In this document: positions 42,557 through 51,563 of the stretch, piece after piece | Layout: each line of letters opens with the position of its first letter | How positions within the stretch are numbered: the first letter of the stretch is position 1 | Assembly (NCBI GenBank): GCA_944332995.1 | Contig: CALVKR010000002.1 | Span: 1-63,099 of the forward strand | Direction of reading: 5' to 3' | Source: an uncultured Clostridia bacterium | Lineage (GTDB): Bacteria; Bacillota; Clostridia; Christensenellales; CAG-917 | DNA length: 63,099 nt | Made by a program: the position numbers and the translations under genes | The notes under the pieces: model-generated | Databases searched by the model: none | What the model was told of the DNA's origin: nothing | The model's input: only the letters and a program-made list of their open reading frames with translations

Positions 42557-42562
42557 ATTTTA

Positions 42563-42887
42563 GCAAGTTAGCCGAATGGTCGCTTCAACTCGTTTGAAGA
42601 GGAAAGTCCGAGCATCACAGGGCAAAGGTGCCGGGTAACTCCCGGTGAAGGCGACTTCAAGGAAAGTGCAACAGAAAAAAACCGCCCGCAAGGGTAAGGG
42701 TGAAAAGGCGAGGTAAGAGCTCACCGACGACTTGGTGACAAGAAGTAGTGTAAACCCCACCTGATGCAAGAGAGTTAAGGACTATGGGCTGCCCGTCCGT
42801 CCTTACAAATCGCTTGAGTATACAGGCAACTGTATATCTAGATAGATGACCATTCAAGACAGAACTCGGCTTACAGACTAATCTTGC
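42563..42887 (+). ncRNA. rnpB: RNase P RNA
   Basis: 325 nt. P1 is closed by GCAAG (42563-42567) and CTTGC (42883-42887). The universal CR-I block, GAGGAAAGTCCGAGCATCAC, is at about 42597-42616, and the 3' core CAGAACTCGGCTTACAGAC is near 42860. AGTAGTGTAAACCCCACCTG is the CR-II/III-like middle block. These are diagnostic for bacterial RNase P RNA, which trims tRNA 5' leaders with the protein RnpA. The GGTAAGAGCTCACCG hairpin resembles the bacterial A-type layout; type was not determined by folding. It has its own promoter and terminator. Placement between recN and a glucan synthase gene is not a familiar context. Confidence 0.96.
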
Positions 42888-42895
42888 AATTAAAA

Positions 42896-42924
42896 CCGAA
42901 CGGAAACGTTCGGATTTTTATTTT
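42896..42924 (+). terminator. Terminator of rnpB
   Basis: Perfect 7-bp stem CCGAACG / CGTTCGG with a GAAA loop followed by ATTTTTATTTTT. The following spacer to 43383 is very AT-rich; a TATAAT at 43319-43324 may be the -10 of the next gene, but its -35 is poor. Confidence 0.9.
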
Positions 42925-43383
42925 TGGTTGCGCTTTCAATTTTGCGCGCCCAATTTTTATATCCGTAAACACAACATATATTTTTCAAAATTCTTTCAGA
43001 TTTATGAAGCGTATATGATATAAAGCCGACATTCCATTCAATTTTACGGCTACTTTTAGGAAAAAATAAATTCTAAAATTTTTCAATTAAAAAGTATTTT
43101 AAAATTTTTAATTTAAACCTCAAAAATTTATCTTTTAAATTTAAACCTTTTATTTTTTTATATAAGCCGTTTTTTTATATACTTTTATGATTTGGCTAAT
43201 TTAATCTATTTATTCCGTTTAATCTTCGCCTTGTTTAATCATGCAAACTAATGACCTTTTAAAATGCTTATTTACCTGCAAAAAGTTTGTTTTGCTTAGG
43301 CTTTTTGCACACGATTTATATAATTTCTTTCTGTCACGATTATATTTTCTTAGCAAAGTGCCAACAATTATTCGAGGTATATT

Positions 43384-46300
43384 ATGACGGCAATAATCTT
43401 GTTTTTAGGCGTTATTTTTAAAAAGTTGTTTAAAAAAGGCGGTTTTGAAGAATACTCTACCGCTCTTTCCGATAGCGAATACGAAGAAGAATTGAAAAAT
43501 CTTTGTTTCGAGCTTCCAAGCAAGGAGGGCTCCGGCACAGATTTATCCAAAATAAAAAAATCCATAAAGCATTGCCGAAGACTTTTGGCTAAAAAAGCAA
43601 GGACGGAAGACCTCTATGAATTTGAAAAGTGGATATACGAAAACTACTATCTGCTGACGGAATTTAATGCGCAGTTAAACCTTCCGTCAATAAAGGGTGT
43701 GCCGAGAATTTTAATACTCGCAAGATGGATTCTTAAAGCATGTGCTTACACCTATATGGAAGACAGAGTAAAAAAAGCCGTAGAACAAATAAATAAATCT
43801 TGTCCGCTTACTTATAAGGAAATCTGCGCTCTTCCCGACGCCTTAACCTTTGCAATGATGGAAAAAATTTCCGTCATTTGCGAAAAAGCGGAATTCATTT
43901 TTAAACTTGAAAAACTCGCAGGCAAAAAGAGTAAAAAAATCGAGAAATTCACCAAGTCGAATTTTTTAAGCTACTTTAAAAACAAGTCGCTTCATATTGA
44001 AAATTCCGACGAAGTTTTGTATGCCGTAAATAAAATAATTGTAGAATTATCAAAAATTACTAAAGAGTGTATCCTAGGTATGACGGCTGTCAAGAAAACC
44101 GATTTTCAGTCGCTCTATTTGCCAAATCAGATTTTGAATGCGGATAAAACATATTCGGAGATGACGGACGAAACGCAAAATATCTACAAAAACAAGATAT
44201 GTGCGCTTTCCGATTCCATCAACCTAAACGAGCTTTTTTTCACGGAAAAACTTTTGGAATTGCAAGAGAGGACAGGGGAGCACTTCGGCGTTTTCCTGTT
44301 TGAAAAAGAAGACGTTTTGATGCACTTTATAGCATCGGGCGAAATAAAAAAGCATAAGGACGTCTATAAGGCAAAAAGTCTGTTTTTCACCGTTTCCTAC
44401 TTTTTGGTGCGAATTGCTATTGCCGTCGGGTTCGGATTTTTAGCTTTCGATTTTTTTGAAAGCGGTTTAATAAGTTTTGATTTCTTTAAATCGGAACCTC
44501 TTTCAATTTTCAATCTAACCAATTTATCGGCAATCAAGATAGCGTCGTCGGTTTTAACCGCCTTGCTATCCTATTGCGCTTCGGCAAGATTTGCGCTGCC
44601 ACTGCTCGTTTTTATCTTCAGCTTTTTTACAAAACAACGACCAAAATTTCAGATGCGACACTCGGATACGAGCACGGTTGTTATTGTTTCCGAGTTTATC
44701 ACGAGTATATCTCAGCTTGAGGAATGCGCAAGAAAAACGGAAACTTTGGCACTTTCGTCAAGAGGGAAAAATATCCGATATTTTATGCTTATAGACACGA
44801 AAAAATCTTCAGAGGAAACAAGCGAGCTCGACAGGGCGGTTTTAAACTATGCAACCGAGCACAACCTTAATTGCTTTATAAGAAAAAAGACTAAACAGGG
44901 CGGCGTATACGTCGCAAAAGAGAGAAAGAGGGGAGCAATAGAGGATTTAACAGAAGCAATAGCGGCAAGCGACTATCGCAAGTTTTCCTATTATAAAATT
45001 GTCGACCCTCAATACGTCGTAGCGCTCGATGATGACAGCGTTATGCCTTTTGAAGGGATTTCTGAGGCCGTATGCGAATTTGACCATCCTCTCAACTCAA
45101 AATACGATATGCTGAGTTTCGGGGCAAGGTACAATCTTTACAGCCTGAAAACGAGATATTCTAAATTTTACTCCGACTACGCAGGAATAGACATATACAA
45201 CAATGCTTCCGATTTTTACGACGATTTTATCGCTCGCGGCGTATTTTGCGGTAAAGGGATTTTTAAAATAAAGGCATACCGCGATAAACTGTCAGGAAAA
45301 CTCCCGACAGACAAAATCCTTTCCCACGATATTTTGGAGGGCGGTATTTTGACAACCGGAAAAAGCAAAATTTCCGCCTTGGAAGACGCACCTCAAAATT
45401 TCTGCGCCGACCTCGAAAGAAAGTCGAGATGGACAAGGGGAGATTTGCAAAATCTGCCGTTTGCCTTCTCAAAACTTAAATTATCCTGCCTTTCCAGGCT
45501 TCTTATTATAGACCTTGCCGCAAAACCGTTTTCAACGGTGGCGCTTTGCCTGTTGTTTTTTATCAGCGGTTTGTTTTTAAACTCTACGCTGACTTATATA
45601 TCAATTTCGCTGTTTTTCACTCCTTACGCAATCGATATGCTGTCCTTTGCCGTAAACAGTGAAAACCTGGCTCCGAGATATAAATTGCGGGTGTTTAAAC
45701 CGCTATTGATGGCGCTCAGGGAGTTTCCTTTACTTCTTTTCAATGCGCTGTCTAATATAGCCTTGATTTTTTCCGTCACGGCAAAAACGGTTTTAAGACA
45801 AAATCTGCTCGAGTGGAAAACTTTTTATGAATCTCAGTCAAACGACGCATTGAGAATTGCAAAAAAAGCCACTCCTGCCGTTCTTTTGCTCACTGCGCTC
45901 TGCGTTGCGGGATATTTCTATTCGTCGCCGGCTTTGGTGGGCGTGTTTTCATACACTCTGCTGTTTGCAGGCGCAATGATTTTCTTAAATTCAACAAACT
46001 ATTCGCCGCAAAAAAAGGAGCTGTCGCAAGCTCAAAAAAATACCGTTTTACAATGGGCGGAAAAGACTTACGGTTATTTTACCGATTGCAAAATCAACGG
46101 TTTGATTTCGGATAACTATCAACAGTTTTCAAACGTGGGGCTCAGTCGCAAAACGTCGCCTACGAATATCGGATTTTCTCTGCTTGCCGACATAAGCGCT
46201 CACGCATTAGGCTTTATCGACCTCGAAACTGCGCTCGAAAGCATAGACGCAACGCTTTGCGCAACCGAAAAGCTCGAAAAATGGAACGGGCATCTTTATA

Positions 46301-49300
46301 ATTGGTACGACCTTGACACGCTCGAAAAAACGGACGGCTTCGTATCGACGGTAGACAGCGGAAACTTCGTTTCATCGCTTATAATTCTTTCAAACTTTTT
46401 AAACAAAAATATATCGTCGTCGGTTGAAAATCAAATCAAAGCCGCATGCGAAAGGCTGAAACAAAAAGCGGACGATATGATATCAAAATCCGACTTCGGC
46501 ATTTTGTCGGACAAATCGGAAAAGCTGCTCTATATCGGCTACAACGCCAAGTCGGGCAAATACGAGGGGCATTATGACCTGATGTGCTCGGAGGCGAGAT
46601 TAACTTATATAACGGCAATTGCAAAAGGGGATATAAACTCCGCCACTTTTAAAACTCTTTCAAGACGGCACGTTTCTAAATACGGAAACACAATGCTGTC
46701 GTGGAGCGGAACAATGTTTGAGTATCTCATGCCGGAACTGTTTTTAAAATCGCCCGACGGCTCATTTTTATACAATTCCGTAAAGGGTGCCGTTAAATCG
46801 CAAATAAAAGCCAAATGCAGCGGATTCTTCGGAATATCCGAAAGCGGATACGCCGAGGTGGACGAGAATATGCTTTATCAATATTTTGCGTTCGGTATCA
46901 ATACACTCTCTCTGCGTTCGAGAAGAAACCAATGTGTGATAAGTCCTTATTCGAGTTTTTTGGCTATGACGGTAGATGGCAGAAAGTCGTTTGATAATTT
47001 AGCAAAACTCAGTGAAAACTTTTACGGAAAATACGGCTTTTTTGAAGCGATTGATTTTTCAAAAAACAAGGCGGTTCGTTCGTTTATGGCTCATCATCTG
47101 GGAATGTCGCTCGTAGCTTTAACCGACGTTTTGAAAAGCGGTTATTTTTCCGAACTCTACTTTGACTGTGCGGAAACCAAGTCGTCGCAGTCTCTTTTGA
47201 CCGAGCCCGTAAGTATGTTAAAAGGCGAAAGGATAGGGCAGGAAAGTTTTGTCTATAAAAAAGCCAAGGAATTTGATTACGACAAAATAGTAACAGAAAA
47301 AATGATAGAGCCTAAAGTCAATGCGCATTTTGGGAAATATTCTCTTGTCGTTGACGATTTCGGAGAAGGATACAGCCTGTGCGACGGAACGTATATCGTA
47401 AGGCAAAGAGAAGGAAACGGAATTTTTGCCCTGTTTAAAAACGAAAAGGGCGAGGTATATTCTCCCACATTTAGCCCTTTGAAAAAATTTGACGATTATT
47501 TCGTCGAGTTCAAACAAAACAAGAGCTATTTTGAAAACAAATCAAAAGGCGTGAAAATGACCGTATACACCTCGGCGTTGTTTAACGGCGAATTGCGCCA
47601 CTATAAACTTTCGGAAAAGTGCGACGCCGTATTTTGGGCGGATTTGGCGCTCAATTATCTAGACGCAGAAAAGGGACACCAGACCTTCTCCGATATGATG
47701 ATTAAAACTGTATTTGACGGCGATAAAATTTATGCCCTCCGCCGTGACGGCAGATGCGTCTGCCTGAAGGTTAAGGGAGCCGAGATAAAACCGCTTACGT
47801 CAAAGGAAGATTTTTTCAGATATTCAGGCGACGGATTTAAAAATTTTGACTTCGATTACGCCTTTTCAAATGCAGAGAAAAACAGCGTCGGCAACGTCAT
47901 TTTCCCGATATTAGGCTTTGCGGCTTGCAGCGTCGAACAATTCGACGTCATAATCTGCTACGGAAAAGACAGGTCGGAGCTTGAAAAACAGCTTGCAAGA
48001 ACGGAATCGATATCTTTTAAAGATTTTATGGAAAAGGCATACAACGGCGTTCAGATGAGTGAAAAAACGTATAAATTTACCCAAACTATTATACAAAAAC
48101 TACTTTTTAAAGAATACTCGATAGATTCTCTCAAGGAAATAGGCGCCGTGCAGTCGGATATTTATTCACGCTCGAAAACTTTGTTTTATTATTACAGCGG
48201 AAACAATACGGCGCTTAAAGAATTTGCGCTCATGTCAAAGGCTATCTTAAACGCAGGAATAAACGCAAGGCTCGTTATAGCTTATCACGATGACGACAGC
48301 TATTTTAAGCCTATCAGGGAAATCATTCAAAAATATGCGCCCGAGGCGTATCTGGTAACGGAAAATATCGACGTGTGGTACAAAACTGCTTTTATCGTTT
48401 TAAAAGACGATATGACTTTATGGACAAACGAACAATATATAAAAACTTCGCCCGCTCTTGAAGAAATCAAAAGCGAAGACGTATCTATACCTTCCGAATT
48501 TGACAGCGGAGTCGGCCGCTTTATAAAGGGCGGCTATCTTCTGAAGGCGAGCGAAAAAACAAAACTTCCTTACTCAAACGTTATATGCGACAGGGACGGC
48601 GGTTTTATCACGACAAACAACGGACCCGCTTTCTACTTTTCTCAAAACAGCAGATTGGGAAAAATCACTTCTTTTTCACAAGATCCCGTTTTGTGCAAGC
48701 CTTGCGCAAACCTTTTTGCTCTGTCCGCTGACAGATGGGCAAATCTTTTTAAATGCAATTATATTGTTCGCCCGTGTCTGACCGAACGTATTTTTAAAAG
48801 CGACTATATAGATTGCACCGTGGAAGAATACGTCATATATAACGGCAAACTCTGCGTAACCGAAGTTACCGTCGACAGAATTTCAAAGCCGTCAAAACTT
48901 GTCATGACGTTCAATTCCAAACTTGGCGACTACGGCGAAGAAATATACAGAACCGTCAAAGACACGGTATACGTTCACAACGTCGTGACAGGGCAGACTT
49001 CACTGTTCAGGTGTATAGGCGGTGCGGCCGGCAAAAATCTTTCCAAGTTTTTTTGCAGGGTATTCGACTTTCCCTTTGAAACAAAAAGTATGGACGTAAA
49101 ACACGGCGTTACGCTTGAATTCGATAACGCCAAAAGAGGCAAATACTTTTTCGTATGCGGTTTTATGAGCGGCGCCGACACGCTCACCGAGGACGATATT
49201 TTCGCTGAAAAGGCTAAAATCTGCGACAGGGCAAAAAACAAATTTAATATACAGACGCCCTTAAAAAGTCTTGATATACTCTTTAACGAATTCCTCGTTC

Positions 49301-50661
49301 CTCAGGTAGCCAACAGCAGGCTTTACGGAAGATGCGGATATTACCAGACGGGAGGCGCAGTAGGATTTAGGGACATTTTGCAAGATTGCATTTGCTATAT
49401 GTATACAAACCCAAAAGAGGTAAAAAGGGTGATACTCGACTGCGCGGCGCACCAATATTCAGAAGGCGACGTTCAGCATTGGTGGCACGCTCCGCGTCAC
49501 GGCGTAAGGACGAAAATATCCGATGACAAACTTTTTTTGCCTTACGTTGCCACCGTTTACGCCGATTATACGGGTGATACTTCTATTTTTAGCGAGAAAA
49601 TAGAATACTTGACCTCAAATATGCTCAATTCGGATGAGAAATCTCGCTATGAAATACCGGAAGTTACCGCATTTAAAGAAACTCTTTTGGGGCATTGCGA
49701 AAGAGCAATAACGTCCGCATTGAAATACGGCAGGCACGGGCTTCTTGATATGGGAGAAGGCGATTGGAACGACGCCATAGACAAAACCAAAGGGGAAAGC
49801 GTTTGGCTTACCATGTTTGCCTGCGTCGTGTTAAACCGTTTTAAAAAGTATTCAGAGAGAAGTCAACAGCTAAGCGGTGAAATTATACGAATGAAAACGG
49901 CGCTCGAAAAAACGTTTGCCGACGACAGATTTGCAAGGCTTATCAAATCGGACGGAAAACCTTTGGGAGTTAAAGGCTCGGAAATAGAGTTGGACGCCAT
50001 ATCGCAAGCGTTTTCCTGTTTTGCCAGTTTGTCTCCTTCAAATGTTGAAAAGGCGTTGGAAACGGCATTTGAACTGTATGACGCCGATTTGAAATTGCTG
50101 AAACTTTTAATACCGTCCGTCAAAGCAGATTCCGAACTCGGTTATATTGCCGATTATCCCGAGGGTGTCCGAGAAAACGGCGGACAATATACGCACGGAG
50201 CAATCTGGCTTATGCTGGCTTACTTTAAACAGGGAATGTTGCACAAAGCATTTACCTTGCTAAACTCGTTAAACCCCGTGCAAAGGCTGAGCGACCAAAA
50301 ACTTAACGAGCTTTACAAAGGCGAGCCCTACGTTTTGCCGGCAGATATCTATTCGCTGGGCAACCTTGCGGGTCATATGGGTTGGAGCTGGTACACGGGT
50401 AGCGCTTCATGGTATTACACCGCCGTCGTTTATATGTTCGGGATAAATATAAGCCAAGATACGCTTACGATAAAACCTCATTTACCCGACGAAATGGACG
50501 GCTCTAAAATAGCCTTTATACACCAAGGCGCAAACTGTAAAATCGAATATCACAAGAGCGACAGCTTTTGCATTGCCATAAACGGAACAAGGTATCTGGG
50601 GATAGACACCGTAAAACTCGAATCGGGCAGAAGCTATTTAATTGACGTTTATTTCCCGTGA
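43384..50661 (+). CDS. Cyclic beta-1,2-glucan synthase type protein (GT84 + GH94)
   Basis: 2425 residues, by far the largest gene. The N-terminal 330 residues are largely soluble, followed by membrane segments near 330-350 and 385-415. A GT84 glycosyltransferase domain follows (about 420-690) with VALDDDSVMPFEG (Asp triad) and RKSRWTRGD (QxxRW-like). More membrane segments lie at about 705-755 and 830-870. A glucoamylase-like domain (about 900-1250) includes YNWYDLDTLE and DSGNFVSSLI. Beta-sandwich parts lead to a GH94 phosphorylase domain (about 1950-2400) with GYYQTGGAVGFRD, QHWWHAPRHGVRT and GEGDWNDAID, whose Asp is catalytic. Such proteins polymerise beta-1,2-glucan from UDP-glucose, cyclise it and trim length. 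Alphaproteobacterial NdvB/ChvB is about 2800 residues, so this is shorter. No ribosome site stronger than CGAGG precedes it; no modification genes are nearby. Confidence 0.87.
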   Translation: MTAIILFLGVIFKKLFKKGGFEEYSTALSDSEYEEELKNLCFELPSKEGSGTDLSKIKKSIKHCRRLLAKKARTEDLYEFEKWIYENYYLLTEFNAQLNLPSIKGVPRILILARWILKACAYTYMEDRVKKAVEQINKSCPLTYKEICALPDALTFAMMEKISVICEKAEFIFKLEKLAGKKSKKIEKFTKSNFLSYFKNKSLHIENSDEVLYAVNKIIVELSKITKECILGMTAVKKTDFQSLYLPNQILNADKTYSEMTDETQNIYKNKICALSDSINLNELFFTEKLLELQERTGEHFGVFLFEKEDVLMHFIASGEIKKHKDVYKAKSLFFTVSYFLVRIAIAVGFGFLAFDFFESGLISFDFFKSEPLSIFNLTNLSAIKIASSVLTALLSYCASARFALPLLVFIFSFFTKQRPKFQMRHSDTSTVVIVSEFITSISQLEECARKTETLALSSRGKNIRYFMLIDTKKSSEETSELDRAVLNYATEHNLNCFIRKKTKQGGVYVAKERKRGAIEDLTEAIAASDYRKFSYYKIVDPQYVVALDDDSVMPFEGISEAVCEFDHPLNSKYDMLSFGARYNLYSLKTRYSKFYSDYAGIDIYNNASDFYDDFIARGVFCGKGIFKIKAYRDKLSGKLPTDKILSHDILEGGILTTGKSKISALEDAPQNFCADLERKSRWTRGDLQNLPFAFSKLKLSCLSRLLIIDLAAKPFSTVALCLLFFISGLFLNSTLTYISISLFFTPYAIDMLSFAVNSENLAPRYKLRVFKPLLMALREFPLLLFNALSNIALIFSVTAKTVLRQNLLEWKTFYESQSNDALRIAKKATPAVLLLTALCVAGYFYSSPALVGVFSYTLLFAGAMIFLNSTNYSPQKKELSQAQKNTVLQWAEKTYGYFTDCKINGLISDNYQQFSNVGLSRKTSPTNIGFSLLADISAHALGFIDLETALESIDATLCATEKLEKWNGHLYNWYDLDTLEKTDGFVSTVDSGNFVSSLIILSNFLNKNISSSVENQIKAACERLKQKADDMISKSDFGILSDKSEKLLYIGYNAKSGKYEGHYDLMCSEARLTYITAIAKGDINSATFKTLSRRHVSKYGNTMLSWSGTMFEYLMPELFLKSPDGSFLYNSVKGAVKSQIKAKCSGFFGISESGYAEVDENMLYQYFAFGINTLSLRSRRNQCVISPYSSFLAMTVDGRKSFDNLAKLSENFYGKYGFFEAIDFSKNKAVRSFMAHHLGMSLVALTDVLKSGYFSELYFDCAETKSSQSLLTEPVSMLKGERIGQESFVYKKAKEFDYDKIVTEKMIEPKVNAHFGKYSLVVDDFGEGYSLCDGTYIVRQREGNGIFALFKNEKGEVYSPTFSPLKKFDDYFVEFKQNKSYFENKSKGVKMTVYTSALFNGELRHYKLSEKCDAVFWADLALNYLDAEKGHQTFSDMMIKTVFDGDKIYALRRDGRCVCLKVKGAEIKPLTSKEDFFRYSGDGFKNFDFDYAFSNAEKNSVGNVIFPILGFAACSVEQFDVIICYGKDRSELEKQLARTESISFKDFMEKAYNGVQMSEKTYKFTQTIIQKLLFKEYSIDSLKEIGAVQSDIYSRSKTLFYYYSGNNTALKEFALMSKAILNAGINARLVIAYHDDDSYFKPIREIIQKYAPEAYLVTENIDVWYKTAFIVLKDDMTLWTNEQYIKTSPALEEIKSEDVSIPSEFDSGVGRFIKGGYLLKASEKTKLPYSNVICDRDGGFITTNNGPAFYFSQNSRLGKITSFSQDPVLCKPCANLFALSADRWANLFKCNYIVRPCLTERIFKSDYIDCTVEEYVIYNGKLCVTEVTVDRISKPSKLVMTFNSKLGDYGEEIYRTVKDTVYVHNVVTGQTSLFRCIGGAAGKNLSKFFCRVFDFPFETKSMDVKHGVTLEFDNAKRGKYFFVCGFMSGADTLTEDDIFAEKAKICDRAKNKFNIQTPLKSLDILFNEFLVPQVANSRLYGRCGYYQTGGAVGFRDILQDCICYMYTNPKEVKRVILDCAAHQYSEGDVQHWWHAPRHGVRTKISDDKLFLPYVATVYADYTGDTSIFSEKIEYLTSNMLNSDEKSRYEIPEVTAFKETLLGHCERAITSALKYGRHGLLDMGEGDWNDAIDKTKGESVWLTMFACVVLNRFKKYSERSQQLSGEIIRMKTALEKTFADDRFARLIKSDGKPLGVKGSEIELDAISQAFSCFASLSPSNVEKALETAFELYDADLKLLKLLIPSVKADSELGYIADYPEGVRENGGQYTHGAIWLMLAYFKQGMLHKAFTLLNSLNPVQRLSDQKLNELYKGEPYVLPADIYSLGNLAGHMGWSWYTGSASWYYTAVVYMFGINISQDTLTIKPHLPDEMDGSKIAFIHQGANCKIEYHKSDSFCIAINGTRYLGIDTVKLESGRSYLIDVYFP

Positions 50662-50730
50662 TATTAAACGCTTATTTCACGTGATATCAAAGTTTTTTCC
50701 ATGATATAAATAGCTATTTTTAGTTATATC
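50644..50730. repeat. Degenerate tandem repeat at the 3' end of the glucan synthase gene
   Basis: Units of about 23 bp built on TTATTTCACGTGATATCAAA recur three times; the first copy contains the stop codon of the preceding gene (CGTGATATT). Homology fades after about 50720. The remaining spacer to 51563 holds two hairpins described separately and is otherwise plain AT-rich sequence. Confidence 0.55.
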
Positions 50731-50876
50731 GAAACATTATCGGTATTTTTGTTCACGAGAAATTGTTTTACCCGTTTCATAGGGTTTTATATGGGTATAC
50801 TCTCTTTATTTCATGAACAGTATAGGGATATCCTTTACTCACAGCACGGCTGTATAATTTAAAATATATAAAAAAA

Positions 50877-50899
50877 ACGGATTGCAAAATCCGTTTTTT
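50877..50899 (+). terminator. Terminator downstream of the glucan synthase gene
   Basis: Stem ACGGAT (50877-50882) / ATCCGT (50889-50894), extended by flanking A and T runs, loop TGCAAA, followed by six T. It lies about 215 bp past the stop. Confidence 0.75.
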
Positions 50900-51463
50900 A
50901 CTTTTTTTATTATTACTTTGACAACTACTGAACCGTTTGAAGATTGATTATACGATATTTTTGACTGTTTTTGCGCTAAAGAAACGGGCAAAATCACGGC
51001 AAATTACTTACCGCCACTTACTGCGCTATATATTTTTTTGCTTTTTTACTTTTTTGTTTGAAAAGTGTTCTACAAACGGCAAAATTTTATAATACTAAAG
51101 GGAATATTTCATATAAAAAAGTTTAACACGAGGTTTTTCATCCTTATAAACATTAACTTTTTTAAATGCGCAAATTTTCCCGTAAACAAATATATGAGAT
51201 GCAGGCACAGGATAACGATACTTTTTAATTATTAAATTCAAAAATTAAATAACTCAATATGAAAATTTATTTTAACGGTCAACTTGCGGATATTTACAAA
51301 TTTTAGACCTTAATGCTTTATGGATATTGAAAATTTTATGTTTAATATTTTACAGAATTCATTTTTTTTGAACAAAATTTATTTAAATAAATTTTTAAAA
51401 TATTGTATATTTTTTCTGAGAATGGAAATAAATAAAATACACTCTTTATAATTTCCCCCTTGA

Positions 51464-51496
51464 CAAGACGGTTTGACATTTAGTCAAACCGTCTTG
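51464..51496. repeat. Perfect 14-bp inverted repeat
   Basis: CAAGACGGTTTGAC (51464-51477) and GTCAAACCGTCTTG (51483-51496) around ATTTA. It lies 68 bp downstream of the penicillin-binding protein gene. The T-tract is poor on both strands, so it may be a weak terminator, a binding site or a mobile-element scar. Confidence 0.6.
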
Positions 51497-51563
51497 TTTA
51501 GTTTAAAGTAGGGAGAGTTGATTATTTAAGTTGTTGCGTGTTTTTTTATATTGCAAATAGCAC

